Under the pieces are notes generated by a model, which was not told the origin of the DNA, did not search any database, and saw only the letters and a program-made list of their open reading frames with translations. The position numbers and the translations under genes are program-made. Shown here piece after piece: positions 52,266-61,060 of a stretch of 64,000 bases of DNA. Where the stretch lies: positions 2,555,557 through 2,619,556 of the forward strand of contig NZ_CP130886.1 of assembly GCF_030622045.1 (NCBI RefSeq). The letters run 5' to 3'. This stretch comes from Planctellipticum variicoloris (GTDB taxonomy: Bacteria; Planctomycetota; Planctomycetia; Planctomycetales; Planctomycetaceae). Numbering within the stretch: the stretch's first letter is position 1; each line of letters opens with the position of its first letter.

Positions 52266-55200
52266 CTAAAGCCGCAGGTCGAGCAGTCTGGGCTGCTTCG
52301 GCTCAACACACTGACTCCGGGCACGTCGTTCCAGTCCGGCGACCACGCGGGGCATCAGCGAGAACGTAAGATCATATACACGCTCCTGATGAGCGATGGC
52401 CTGCTCGGCGATGTCCCTGACGGACTCGCCTGCCTCCTACGGGGGTCGGTCCAGAGGAGCGTCGAGGATTGGGCCGATCAACTCGAAGACCGAAGGCTGA
52501 ACCGATTCCGGGATGGCATCCGAGAGAGCCTTCCCGAGCGGTTCCTTGACCGGATCAGGGCCACGCCGGTTGTCCGCTCGGATGTCATGTCCGAGCAACT
52601 CGACCTGAACGGCTCCGTCAGTCTGTACGAAGCTGTCGTTGAGTGCGCCTGCCGCCTCGACTTTCACAACTACAACGACTACCGCGGCACGTCGCTCGAA
52701 CTGATCCGGCAACTGAGGAAGGCGCTGGGATCGGAGTGCATCGACTACATCGAGGCCGACCTTTACATCCTCGACGAATTCCAGCGGTTCAGAGACCTCA
52801 TCGACGAGGATAGTGACTCGGAAGCCGCCGTCATCGCCAAACAGATCTTCCACAAGCCGGACACGAAGATCCTGTTGCTCTCAGCAACCCCGTTCAAGGC
52901 GTTCACCGGGGGCGACGACCTCGAATGCGGTGATGAGCACTACAAAGAATTCCGAACGGTCCTTTCGTTCCTGATGGAGAACGACCGGCAGGCTCTCGCC
53001 GAGTACGAAAGACACCGGCAGGCGCTCTTCAAGCAACTGCTCACGCTGCGGCCGGACACGGCCAAGATCGACCCGTCGCACCGGGAGGTGGTAGAGGGGG
53101 TCCTGCGGCGGGTCATGTGCCGCACCGAACGGCTGAGCGTCTCAAAACGCCGGGACGCCATGACCCACGACAAGTGGCTCGATGGGCCAGTTCCGCTGAC
53201 GACTGGAGATGTCCGTACGTTTGTGGCGACCGACAGTGTGGTTCAAGCCCTTAACGGGACCATTGACCGCCCATCTTACCGGCTGCACGCTCCGCTTGAG
53301 TTCTGTAAGTCGGCACCGTGCCCGTTGTCCTTCTTGGATGACTACAAGCTGAAGAAAGAGCTGAAGGCGAAACGGGACATGCCGAGCGTTCGGGCGGCTC
53401 TGGAAGGCAATGATCGGGCGTGGCTCGACCACGCAAGTATCGACAACTACAGCCTCCTCATGGGCGAAGACGACTCGACTGCGGCAAACGCCCGGTTCTC
53501 GCTGCTCGTACGCGAGTCGCTCGCGTGCCACGCCGAACTTCTCCTCTGGGTTCCCCCGAGTCTACCGTATTACCCGCTCACAGGAACCTTCGATGCCACG
53601 GACGGGTTTTCGAAGACGCTGGTGTTCTCGGGGTGGCTGATGGTGCCCCGCATGATAGCGTCATTGCTGTCCTACGAGGTTGAACGCCGCACCATCGGCA
53701 ACCCGAAGTCGGTCGATCCGCAGGAGAAAGACCCCCGCAGGTATTTCGTGCCCGAAGGCGGGCGTCGGCACCCAGTCCCGCAGCTTGTCTACCGTACGGA
53801 AGGCGGTGAGCCGGGCAGCATGACGAACTATACGCTCCTGTACCCGTCGCTAACGCTCGCCGGGCTCTTCGACCCGGCTTCAGCGCTGACGTCAGGCCGG
53901 GACCGAGCGGCCATCGAGTCACAGATCGCCGCCAAGTGCCGGGAGCTGGCGGTACGACTCGGTCTGCAGCGGTATGTACGGAACGACGGTGAGTCTGACC
54001 GCTGGTACTGGGCAGCACCGGTCCTCCTCGACAAGCTCAGCTCCGACTACGGGCCAGTCGCTGAGTCGTGGCTCTGTTCCGACGACATCCACCGCACGAG
54101 CTTCTCGACGGATGGGAACACCAAGGACACCTCGAAGAGCCTGCATTTCCAGCGTCTCGTGCGAGCCTTCGACGCTCCGCACGAACTCGGGCTGGGTCCG
54201 CTGCCGCCTGACCTGTTTGAAGTTCTCGCCCAGATGGCGTTGGGGTCGCCCTCCATAGTTGCCCTCCGAAGCCTTCGATCCCATTACGGAGGGGACGACG
54301 CTGCCAACTGCGCGCTGGCCTTCGCGGCTGCGAGCGCACTTGAAACCATGTTTAACAAGCCGGAATCGATTGCCGCCATCAGGATCGCCGTCCCCGAACG
54401 GACTCCATATTGGCGAAAAGTGATCCGCTACTGCGGAGACGGCTGCTTCCAGGCCGTGCTCGACGAGTACATTCACCTCCTCAAGTCAGAGTGCGAGACT
54501 GCAGGCGCTACTATTGAACGCCTTGCGGGTGTGATGGCGTTTAGGACCGTCCCACTCGACGTGGACGACCTTGCGTCGTTCCTGCGAGACGAGAAGAAGA
54601 AGCTGCGGTGCCACTTCGCGGAGAATCTGGGAAATCAGCGGATCGAGACTGAGGAGGGCAGCAAGCGTGTGACCGGAATCCGCCAGAATTTCAACTCGCC
54701 ATTCCGGCCCTTCGTGCTCGCCACGCCCTCGATTGGACAGGAAGGACTCGACTTCCACCAGTACTGTCGGAAGGTCGTGCATTGGAACCTACCGAGCAAC
54801 CCCATCGACCTCGAACAGCGTGAGGGCCGCGTGAACCGGTACAAGGGGCACGTCATTCGCCTTCAGGTGGCGCGAAAATACGGCCCGCTGCTCTTGAAGG
54901 ACGACCTGCCTTCGCCCGACGTTTGGAAAGATCTCTTCTGGATCGCCGAGCAGAACGAGCGGGGCGATTCGACGTGCGACCTGGTCCCTTACTGGCACGT
55001 CGAGACGACCGAGTTCGAGCAGTACCGCATCGAGAGGATCATTCCGCTGTACCCGTTCAGCCGTGACCGGGCGAGGCTCGTTTCCTTGCTGCGGACGCTC
55101 GCCATCTACCGACTCGCCTTCGGCCAGCCGCGGCAGTCGGAACTGATCGAGCACCTTCTACGACATGTGCCAGAGGAGACTCTGGAACAGGCTCGCAGCT

Positions 55201-55387
55201 CACTCATGATTGATCTTTCCCCGATCAGTTACCAACGGCGAATGCTGACCGTCCTGCCTGAGAGTAACTCTGAAACCTGATCCACCGGTGGTCATCTGCG
55301 ATTTCGAGGATTGCCGCCGTCTCCTAAAAGGGCGGGAGTTCGAAACCCCAAAAACTCCGCGAGGGGATATAAGCAACCATCGACGGC

Positions 55388-55421
55388 CGCCTTGGGGGGG
55401 GGCCTGCCCCCCCCCAAGGCG
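55388..55421. repeat. 15-bp perfect stem with G9/C9 runs
   Basis: CGCCTT followed by nine G, a CCTG loop, nine C, then AAGGCG. Both arms match perfectly. Extremely stable; could terminate the helicase transcript, block replication forks or mark the end of the island. The homopolymer runs are also sequencing-error prone. Confidence 0.6.
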
Positions 55422-55692
55422 AGCTCCGATCCTGCTCCACCGCCGTCAAACTGCTGGCACGTCGTGCGATCTCGAAGCAGCCTCCCGCAAGCAGCTGCAC
55501 CAGACAGTGCCGACCGCATCGAGGTGTGCACTGCAAAGAGGGACACTCGGCAAGAAGGTCAGGAAATTCAGGAATTCTGAAACATGCCAACCCCAGCACA
55601 CGCTCCATGCGCCGAGCGGGGGGGGCGACGGGGGTGGCTGATCGGCATCGCGAGAAACTTCGCTCGTCGGCAGGAATCAACGACCGACCAGG

Positions 55693-55712
55693 ACTACCCA
55701 CATCTACCCACA
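55693..55712. promoter_or_regulatory. Two tandem putative integrase arm-type sites (right end)
   Basis: ACTACCCACA followed directly by TCTACCCACA, in direct orientation, 130 bp inside the right att repeat. Same half-site as the inverted pair at 22,110-22,130. Shared only by the two ends as far as I can see, consistent with P/P' arm sites. Confidence 0.5.
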
Positions 55713-55841
55713 AACTCGGCGATGTACCGGCAATCAACGAGTTTTCGCGAATGACGGCGAGAGGGATTGAGAATCAGCAAGTCGTAGCCTATCATGCGGT
55801 TCGACTGGATTTTGCTGAGTGAGTTTCGGTGTCAGTGTCTA

Positions 55842-55945
55842 TTGAGGGCCTAGTGGTAGCAATACCGTGCAGGTTCAAGTCCTGTCTTGGGCATTGTCTG
55901 ACGCTGAAACGAGTTACGTTACCTGCCGACGGTCGGCAGTGCAGC
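55842..55945 (+). repeat. att repeat, right copy (tRNA-Leu-like 3' fragment)
   Basis: Identical to 21,990-22,093 over 104 bp, again with only the 3' part of the tRNA. Followed by an integrase pseudogene starting 56 bp downstream, as in the left copy. Both copies lacking the 5' tRNA half suggests that the intact tRNA gene is further left, outside the window. Confidence 0.85.
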
Positions 55946-55963
55946 TCAAAACCTCTGAGTTTC

Positions 55964-55979
55964 GGTTCCAGTGGGAACC
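55964..55979. promoter_or_regulatory. Inverted repeat before integrase remnant
   Basis: GGTTCC-AGTG-GGAACC lies 19 bp after the right att repeat, at almost the same relative place as the CTACCCACA pair in front of the intact integrase, but with different sequence. Probably the arm site or operator of the remnant's own recombinase. Confidence 0.4.
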
Positions 55980-56000
55980 AAAACCACGACGGGCTGCACG

Positions 56001-56608
56001 ATGGCCAGACAGCGTAACTCGTTTCCAAAGCTCTGCATTGACCGCTCCCGGAACCGCGCCTTCACGAAAGTGGGCGGCCGGTTCGTGGGCCTCGCCCGGT
56101 CGGCAGTCCCGAGGCGCAGGCCGCCTGCGGCAAGCTCCTGGCAGACATCGCCCAGCGCGGGACGGAGGCCGCTCTCGACGGGAGACGCCGACCTCAACCG
56201 GTCCGACCGTCCGCGAATTGCTGTTCCGGTACGTCACCGAGGAGATTCCCCGGTTCAGCGACGCGGAACGACACTGCCAGAAGGGGGCGATCCGTGAGTT
56301 GTTTGGCGGGACGCCGCTGGCCGAGTTCGTCTCGCAGTCGCTGGTCGACTCCCTCAAGACTGTTCGATCGCCGCCGATCAGTGATCAGCGACAGCGAGCC
56401 GCGGTCCCGGAGGAGAAGCTGTTCGCCGTGCGAAGTCTGCTGCGGGCGCGAAACCGCGACCTGTTCGACTTGGTGCTGCTCATGGGCGCTCGGCCGGGAG
56501 AACTGCTCGGTCTGACGACTGCCATGATCGAACGGAGCGGCGAAGCCCGGCGTGCCGATCTCGCCCGGCGCAAAACCGCCCACAACGGAAAGCGCCGGGC
56601 GCTGTTCG
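56001..56608 (+). pseudogene. Tyrosine integrase remnant (third related element)
   Basis: Starts ATG 56,001 with MARQRNSFPKLCIDRSRNRAFTKVGGRFVGL. Homology to the integrase at 22,149 moves into a second frame (PVGSPEAQAACGKLLADIAQRGTEAA) and then a third (TGPTVRELLFRYVTEEIPRFSDAERHCQKGAIRELFGG, LVLLMGARPGELLGL). So there are at least two frameshifts. The last recognisable part is AHNGKRRALF, near the DUF1559 stop at 56,609. The His-x-x-Arg and Tyr part is missing. It is a dead relic of a third element in the same att site. Confidence 0.8.
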
Positions 56609-57517
56609 TTAGAATTCGCCGAGAACCTCGCCCCCGGAGCGCGTCGCGAGGCCCTTGTAGATCGAGTCGTCAATGTTCTCGCTGATGAACTGCACGCGGC
56701 CGTCGCCGAACAGAAACTGGGCTCCGCCGACGTGTCGGCTGCTGAAGTCGTCCAGATGCTGGGCCGGGTGATTCGGCGTGTGATCGGTAACGCCGACAAC
56801 TCGCATCGGCGCCTCTTCTCCCTCGGGGACTGAACCCACCCAGGTGGAGTACCAGCCGAGCTGGACGTCGGTCTTTCGTTCGCCGACGAGCAGGGAATTG
56901 CTGGCCCCGTCCGAAAAGTCCCTCAATCGAGTGGCGCTGTTGTGGTACATCGCGCCGTCGCCCCGGCACTGCGCGTCCGGAAACGAGCCGCCGACGCAGA
57001 TGTCCTCGGGAGCCTCGGTCCCGAATGAGGCGACATAGTTCGCGATCGGCAGTCGTGCGAGGATGTTGGAGGGATTGGCTTCTTCGCCGATTTCCCACCG
57101 GTCCGGACCGGTGTCCGAGGGGCACCGGAACGCCGGCAGGACGACCTCGTGGACGGGCAGGTTGGCCGGATCGAGAATCGACAGCGAAAAGTTGATGCGG
57201 TTGTAAAGCGGGGCCTGATCGAGCATCGGCAGAATCATCGCCCCCCAGCCGAAGCCGGAGACACCCTCGAAATTGGCGACGGTGGGCGACGCGGGATTGA
57301 CGCCGATCCAGCCGGACGGAAAGGCGTTGTGCGTGTCGTGGTAGTTGTGGAGCGCCAGGCCGAACTGTTTGAGATTGTTCTTGCACTGAGTGCGCCGGGC
57401 CGCCTCGCGGGCCTGCTGCACCGCCGGGAGGAGCAGGGCGATCAGGATCGCGATAATCGCGATGACGACCAGCAGTTCGATGAGTGTAAAGCCGCGGCGG
57501 GCAGGGCGGTTGGACAT
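56609..57517 (-). CDS. DUF1559 pseudopilin-like protein
   Basis: 302 residues. Classic planctomycete family: prepilin-type N-terminus GFTLIELLVVIAIIAILIALLLPAVQQAREAARRTQCKNNLKQ, with a processing site before Phe and one hydrophobic transmembrane helix, then SGFGWGAMILPMLDQAPLY and the terminal HVGGAQFLFGDGRVQFISENID and GGEVLGEF. Probably exported and membrane-anchored; exact role unknown. The C-terminus is complete, so the mobile DNA stops just outside its stop codon. Ribosome site AGGGTTTCC-type is weak. Confidence 0.92.
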   Translation of the reverse strand: MSNRPARRGFTLIELLVVIAIIAILIALLLPAVQQAREAARRTQCKNNLKQFGLALHNYHDTHNAFPSGWIGVNPASPTVANFEGVSGFGWGAMILPMLDQAPLYNRINFSLSILDPANLPVHEVVLPAFRCPSDTGPDRWEIGEEANPSNILARLPIANYVASFGTEAPEDICVGGSFPDAQCRGDGAMYHNSATRLRDFSDGASNSLLVGERKTDVQLGWYSTWVGSVPEGEEAPMRVVGVTDHTPNHPAQHLDDFSSRHVGGAQFLFGDGRVQFISENIDDSIYKGLATRSGGEVLGEF

Positions 57518-57688
57518 AGCGGAAACCCTCGATCAGACGCAATGAACCGGCAAATACGCCGTGGAATGAATTACATGGCAGACAGCGCAGCAGCGGCTGG
57601 TCGTCTGCGAGTCTAATCCTGATGCAAATGACTTGCAACAGGAAAACCTGCGCGGATCGAGAATTGGCGGTGGAATTTTCGCGCCGAC

Positions 57689-58990
57689 TTAGCGGCCGGC
57701 CGATCCGGGCGAACTGAGGACGTCTCGAACGGCGCCCGCGAGACGGCGGATGGCTTCGCGAATGCCATCGGAGTGGAGAACGCCGAAGCTCAGCCGCATC
57801 TGATAGCGCGGAGCTGTCCAATCGGGGCGATCGGCGGGATAGCAGAGCTCGCCGGGCACGTACATCACCTCATGGCGCTTGCTGGCCAGCGAAAAGAGCG
57901 GACTGTCGAACCCGGTGGAAATGCCCGCGGGGAGGCTCATCCAGACGTACAGACCGCCGGCGGGATGGACCCAGGAAACGCCCGGCACGTCGGCGAAGAA
58001 CTCGTCGCAGGCGGCCAGCATGGCGTCCCGCTTGGCCCGATACCCCGCCAGGACCTGCTGCAGGTGGCTGGCGTACTGCCCGGAGGCGAGGATCGTTGCC
58101 AGCAGGTGCTGGTTGAGATTCGCTGAGCCGAAGTCTTCGTTTCCCTTACGGTCGCACAGAGGGCCGACCAGTTCGCGGGGGGCGATGCCGAAGCCGACTC
58201 GGATGCCGGGGGCGAAGCTCTTCGAAAACGTCTGCGTATAGACGACGTGCTCGTGCGACGGGTCGCAGCTCCAGACGCTGGGGAGCGGCTCTCCATCGTA
58301 GCGGAGCTCGCGGTAGGCGGCATCTTCCAGAATCACAATCCGTCGCTCGCGAGACCAGCGCCGGGCAATCTCGACGACCTCCCGACGGCGTTCGGCCGAC
58401 AGGCAGACGCCGCTGGGATTCTCGAAGTCGCTGACGAGGTAGATCACCTTGACGCGGGAAAGTTCGCCGGAGCGTTCCAGCTCCCGGAGGCGGTCTTCGA
58501 GAGCGTCCATTCGCATGCCGTCGGCGTCGGCCGTCACAGGAATCGCCCGCGCGCCAACGCCATTCAGCACGCCGAGAAAAACGAAATACGTCGGAGCCGC
58601 GACCAGGCAGATGTCGCCGGGGTCGAGCAAGGTCTCCGCTGCGAGCGACAGGAACTGCTGCGAGCCCGTGGTCGCCAGGAACTGGTCGGCGCCGACGCCG
58701 AGTTCCGAGCGAGGAACTCCCTCTAACCGGGCGAAGTGTTCGACAAGCTGTTCGCGGAGCCCGTCGGCGCCTTGTGTCGTCCCGTATTGCAGAGCGGAGC
58801 GAGCCCGTACGGGATCGGACAGCAGCATCTGCAATGCGGTCTGGCATTCGAACGCCGGCAGAGTCGCTTCATCAACCAGCCCCGCGGCGAGCGACAGGAC
58901 GTGGCGGTTCTCGACCGCCTGCTGCATCAGGAAGCTGATGGCCTGGCGACGAGTCCAGGCGGAACGCTGGCTGAGGGAGATGGGGGGCAT
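57689..58990 (-). CDS. PLP-dependent aminotransferase, class I/II
   Basis: 433 residues from ATG 58,990 (MPPISLSQRSAW); the frame is open upstream but that part has no family-like sequence. Fold type I aminotransferase: YGTTQGADGLREQL, the PLP-binding lysine in VYTQTFSKSFAPGIRVGF, and EDAAYRELRYDGEPLPS. C-terminal YVPGELCYP and LRLSFGV(L)H-like end. Similar to 2-aminoadipate/valine-pyruvate-type (MocR-like without HTH) aminotransferases; substrate not predictable. A short intergenic repeat separates it from sufS. Confidence 0.88.
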   Translation of the reverse strand: MPPISLSQRSAWTRRQAISFLMQQAVENRHVLSLAAGLVDEATLPAFECQTALQMLLSDPVRARSALQYGTTQGADGLREQLVEHFARLEGVPRSELGVGADQFLATTGSQQFLSLAAETLLDPGDICLVAAPTYFVFLGVLNGVGARAIPVTADADGMRMDALEDRLRELERSGELSRVKVIYLVSDFENPSGVCLSAERRREVVEIARRWSRERRIVILEDAAYRELRYDGEPLPSVWSCDPSHEHVVYTQTFSKSFAPGIRVGFGIAPRELVGPLCDRKGNEDFGSANLNQHLLATILASGQYASHLQQVLAGYRAKRDAMLAACDEFFADVPGVSWVHPAGGLYVWMSLPAGISTGFDSPLFSLASKRHEVMYVPGELCYPADRPDWTAPRYQMRLSFGVLHSDGIREAIRRLAGAVRDVLSSPGSAGR

Positions 58991-59001
58991 GAAAGATGTG
59001 G

Positions 59002-60306
59002 CTAGTGGTTGGTGGTGAGTGGCTGGTGAGGAGAAGAAGCTGCCGGGCGGCGGCGCTGGAAGACTTTGCGGGCGGCTTCGATTCCTTCGACCAGGACGTC
59101 GATTTCGGATTTCGTGTTGTAGAACGCCAGGCTGGCGCGCGTCGTGGCGGCGAGCCCCAATCGTTCGTGCAGCGGCATGGTACAATGGTGTCCGGCCCGG
59201 ACGGCGATGCCTTGCCGGTCGAGCAGATCGGACAGGTCGTGGGAGTGGACGTCGGGGAGGCTGAAGCTGAGAATCGACCCCTTGTGTTCGACGCCCGGGC
59301 CGTGGACCACGAGGTCCGGGATTTCCGCCATCCGTCGATGGGCGTAGATCGAGAGTTCGTGCTCCCAGGCGGCAATGGCGTCCCAGTCAAGGTTCCGGAC
59401 GTAGTCGATCGCGGCGCCCAGGCCGACGATCTCGATGAACGGAGCCGTGCCGGCCTCGAACTTGGCGGGAATATCGGCCCAGGTGGCGTGGTCGCGGAAG
59501 ACTTCGCGGATCATGTGACCGCCGCCGAAGACCGGGTCCATCGCTTCGAGGATCTCCCGCTTCGCATACAGGACGCCGACACCGGTCGGGGCGTAGAACT
59601 TGTGCCCGGAGAAGGCGAGGAAGTCGATGCCCAGTTGGTGAACGTCCACCGGCTGGTGCGGGACGCTCTGAGCGCCGTCGACGAGAATCTTCGCACCGAC
59701 CGCATGAGCGCGCTGGGCCAGCAGTCCGATGGGGTTGATCGTCCCCAGCACGTTCGACATGCCGGTGACGGCGAGCAGCTTCGTCTTGTGCGTCAGGCAG
59801 GCGTCGAGCCGTTCAACATCGAGACGACCGTCGGCAGTAAGCGGAAGATATTTGAGGGACGCACCAGTCGCCTTCGCGGCCATCTGCCAGGGGACGAGAT
59901 TGGCGTGGTGTTCCATTTCGTTGACGAGAATTTCGTCGCCGGGACCGAGCATCTTGCGAGCCCAGCCGAGGGCGACCTGATTGATCGCCATCGTGGTTCC
60001 GGAGTTGAAAACGATTTCATCGGCTTCGGCGGCCCCCAGGAGCTTGCGGACTTTTTCCCGGGCGTCTTCCATCTCGGTCGTCATCCGGTCGCCGAGCTGG
60101 TGAATCCCGCGATGGACGTTCGAGTTGTACTGCTCGAAGCACTCCCGGACCTTATCGATGACAACGCGGGGTTTCTGGGCGGTTGCGGCCGTGTCGAGGT
60201 AGACCAGCGGCCGGTCTCCGGCGAGCGTCTGGTGCAGGATCGGAAAGTCCTGGCGGACGGCATCCACATCCAGGGGGCGGGCGGTGCTGGGGGCCTCGGC
60301 GGACAT
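59002..60306 (-). CDS. sufS: Cysteine desulfurase SufS
   Basis: 434 residues. Takes sulfur from cysteine for Fe-S cluster assembly and passes it to SufU. PLP-lysine in AFSGHKFYAPTGVGVLYA, persulfide-forming Cys in VRAGHHCTMPLHERLG, plus GTTMAINQVALG and HHANLVPWQ. Group II desulfurase of normal length. Follows sufU by 52 nt on the same strand, so probably one operon. The extreme C-terminus (HQPLTTNH) is encoded by a planctomycete-style intergenic repeat. Confidence 0.95.
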   Translation of the reverse strand: MSAEAPSTARPLDVDAVRQDFPILHQTLAGDRPLVYLDTAATAQKPRVVIDKVRECFEQYNSNVHRGIHQLGDRMTTEMEDAREKVRKLLGAAEADEIVFNSGTTMAINQVALGWARKMLGPGDEILVNEMEHHANLVPWQMAAKATGASLKYLPLTADGRLDVERLDACLTHKTKLLAVTGMSNVLGTINPIGLLAQRAHAVGAKILVDGAQSVPHQPVDVHQLGIDFLAFSGHKFYAPTGVGVLYAKREILEAMDPVFGGGHMIREVFRDHATWADIPAKFEAGTAPFIEIVGLGAAIDYVRNLDWDAIAAWEHELSIYAHRRMAEIPDLVVHGPGVEHKGSILSFSLPDVHSHDLSDLLDRQGIAVRAGHHCTMPLHERLGLAATTRASLAFYNTKSEIDVLVEGIEAARKVFQRRRPAASSPHQPLTTNH

Positions 60307-60358
60307 TGGCAGCGTGTTCCTGGGGCCAACCGAACGCGCGGGCGTCAGGCGGTAATGT

Positions 60359-60784
60359 TTATGGAGTCTCGGACGCCGTTGTGGCGGGCGGGTTCGCGCC
60401 GGGGGCGTCCAGCGAATACAGCATCGTCTTGAAAATCTTGAAGCTCAGCAGGCCGCATTTCTGACGGCTGGCGGTCAGACGGACGCCGATCAGGTCGAGC
60501 ATCTGCCTCGCTTGAAAAGTCTTCAGTTCGTCCAGTGTTTTGCCTTCCACGTACTGGCAGAGGATCGACGCGGCCGCCTGGCTGATGGCGCAACCGCGTC
60601 CGGTGAACCACGCCTCGGCGACGCGACCCTCCTCCAGCCGGAGTTGAAGTTCGAGCTGGTCGCCGCAGATCGGATTTTTATCGGCGTGGGTGCAGGAAGC
60701 GCAAGCGAGCGGACCACGGTGGTACGGACTCTCGAAGTGATCGAGAATGTGATCGTCGTACATATCGTCGAAACGATCGTCCAC
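60359..60784 (-). CDS. sufU: Fe-S scaffold/sulfur-transfer protein SufU
   Basis: 141 residues. GTG at 60,784 or ATG at 60,763 (MYDDHILDHFES) could be the start; the latter is nearer the usual family start. Conserved cysteines CTHADKNPICGDQ, GRGCAISQAAAS and SRQKCGLLSF correspond to the zinc/sulfur-binding positions of SufU. Partners with SufS downstream. The C-terminal Pro/Ala tail is unconserved. Confidence 0.9.
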   Translation of the reverse strand: MDDRFDDMYDDHILDHFESPYHRGPLACASCTHADKNPICGDQLELQLRLEEGRVAEAWFTGRGCAISQAAASILCQYVEGKTLDELKTFQARQMLDLIGVRLTASRQKCGLLSFKIFKTMLYSLDAPGANPPATTASETP

Positions 60785-61060
60785 GTGGCTCCACCCGGCG
60801 GAAACTCCTTCCAGGAGGCCCGCATACTCTCGAAAGATTCCTAAAAAAATCAGCCGCGGAATCCCGGCGTTTCCGCAACCTCATTGTAGGAAGGACGCCC
60901 TCCGTTTCCAACCGGCCCGCCGCCGGACGCGGACCGGCGGCCGGCGCAGAGTCGGATTGGGTGTGGATGCCCCATTCAGCGGCGATGAAGGCCCGCATGC
61001 CGGCGCCTTTCTCGGTTCCGGCGCCGGAATGCGAGGTGTCTGGCGAACGAGCGGGGGCGA

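Larger units (their letters stand above)
50413..55280 (+). pseudogene. SNF2/DEAD-type helicase split by IS1182-type element
   Basis: GTG start 50,413 overlaps the PLD stop. N-terminal fragment has Walker A VADEVGLGKTVVAKG near residue 43. It stops in the IS shortly after 50,758. Deleting the IS (50,759-52,265) and one CTAA duplication joins codons in frame to 55,280, giving about 1118 residues with the DEFQ box (LYILDEFQRF near 285), LLSATPFKAF near 318 and motif V/VI (SIGQEGLDFHQYC near 933, QREGRVNRYKGH near 965). No other disruption found. As it stands, the helicase is probably non-functional, so the module is likely inactive unless an excised copy exists elsewhere. Confidence 0.85.
55281..55841. 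other. 561-bp non-coding right end of the integrative element
   Basis: No credible gene: small frames here lack family-like sequence and ribosome sites. Contains a G9/C9 hairpin (55,388-55,421) and two tandem CTACCCACA sites (55,693-55,712) that match the left end near the integrase. The remainder has no feature I can name. Confidence 0.6.
21990..55945 (+). mobile_element. Integrative genomic element carrying type I BREX (satellite- or ICE-like)
   Basis: Bounded by perfect 104-bp direct repeats with tRNA 3' ends. Period 33,852 bp, about 30.0 kb once the three insertion sequences and their target duplications are subtracted. The left end has integrase, an unknown gene, DUF1580 HTH protein and primase-polymerase/AAA ATPase; the rest is defence genes. 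No capsid, tail or conjugation genes are present, so independent transfer is not obvious and use of a helper phage is possible. The adjacent prophage ends in the same repeat, so both elements use the same site. Confidence 0.8.

Noticed and set aside
47308-55280. DISARM system
   Set aside because: PLD and helicase parts are reminiscent, but there is no DUF1998 drmB-like gene or dedicated DISARM methyltransferase, and DUF6361 is not a DISARM core gene.
55288-55641. 117-aa frame in the right end of the element
   Set aside because: Runs through the G9/C9 hairpin, with no ribosome site or family-like sequence.
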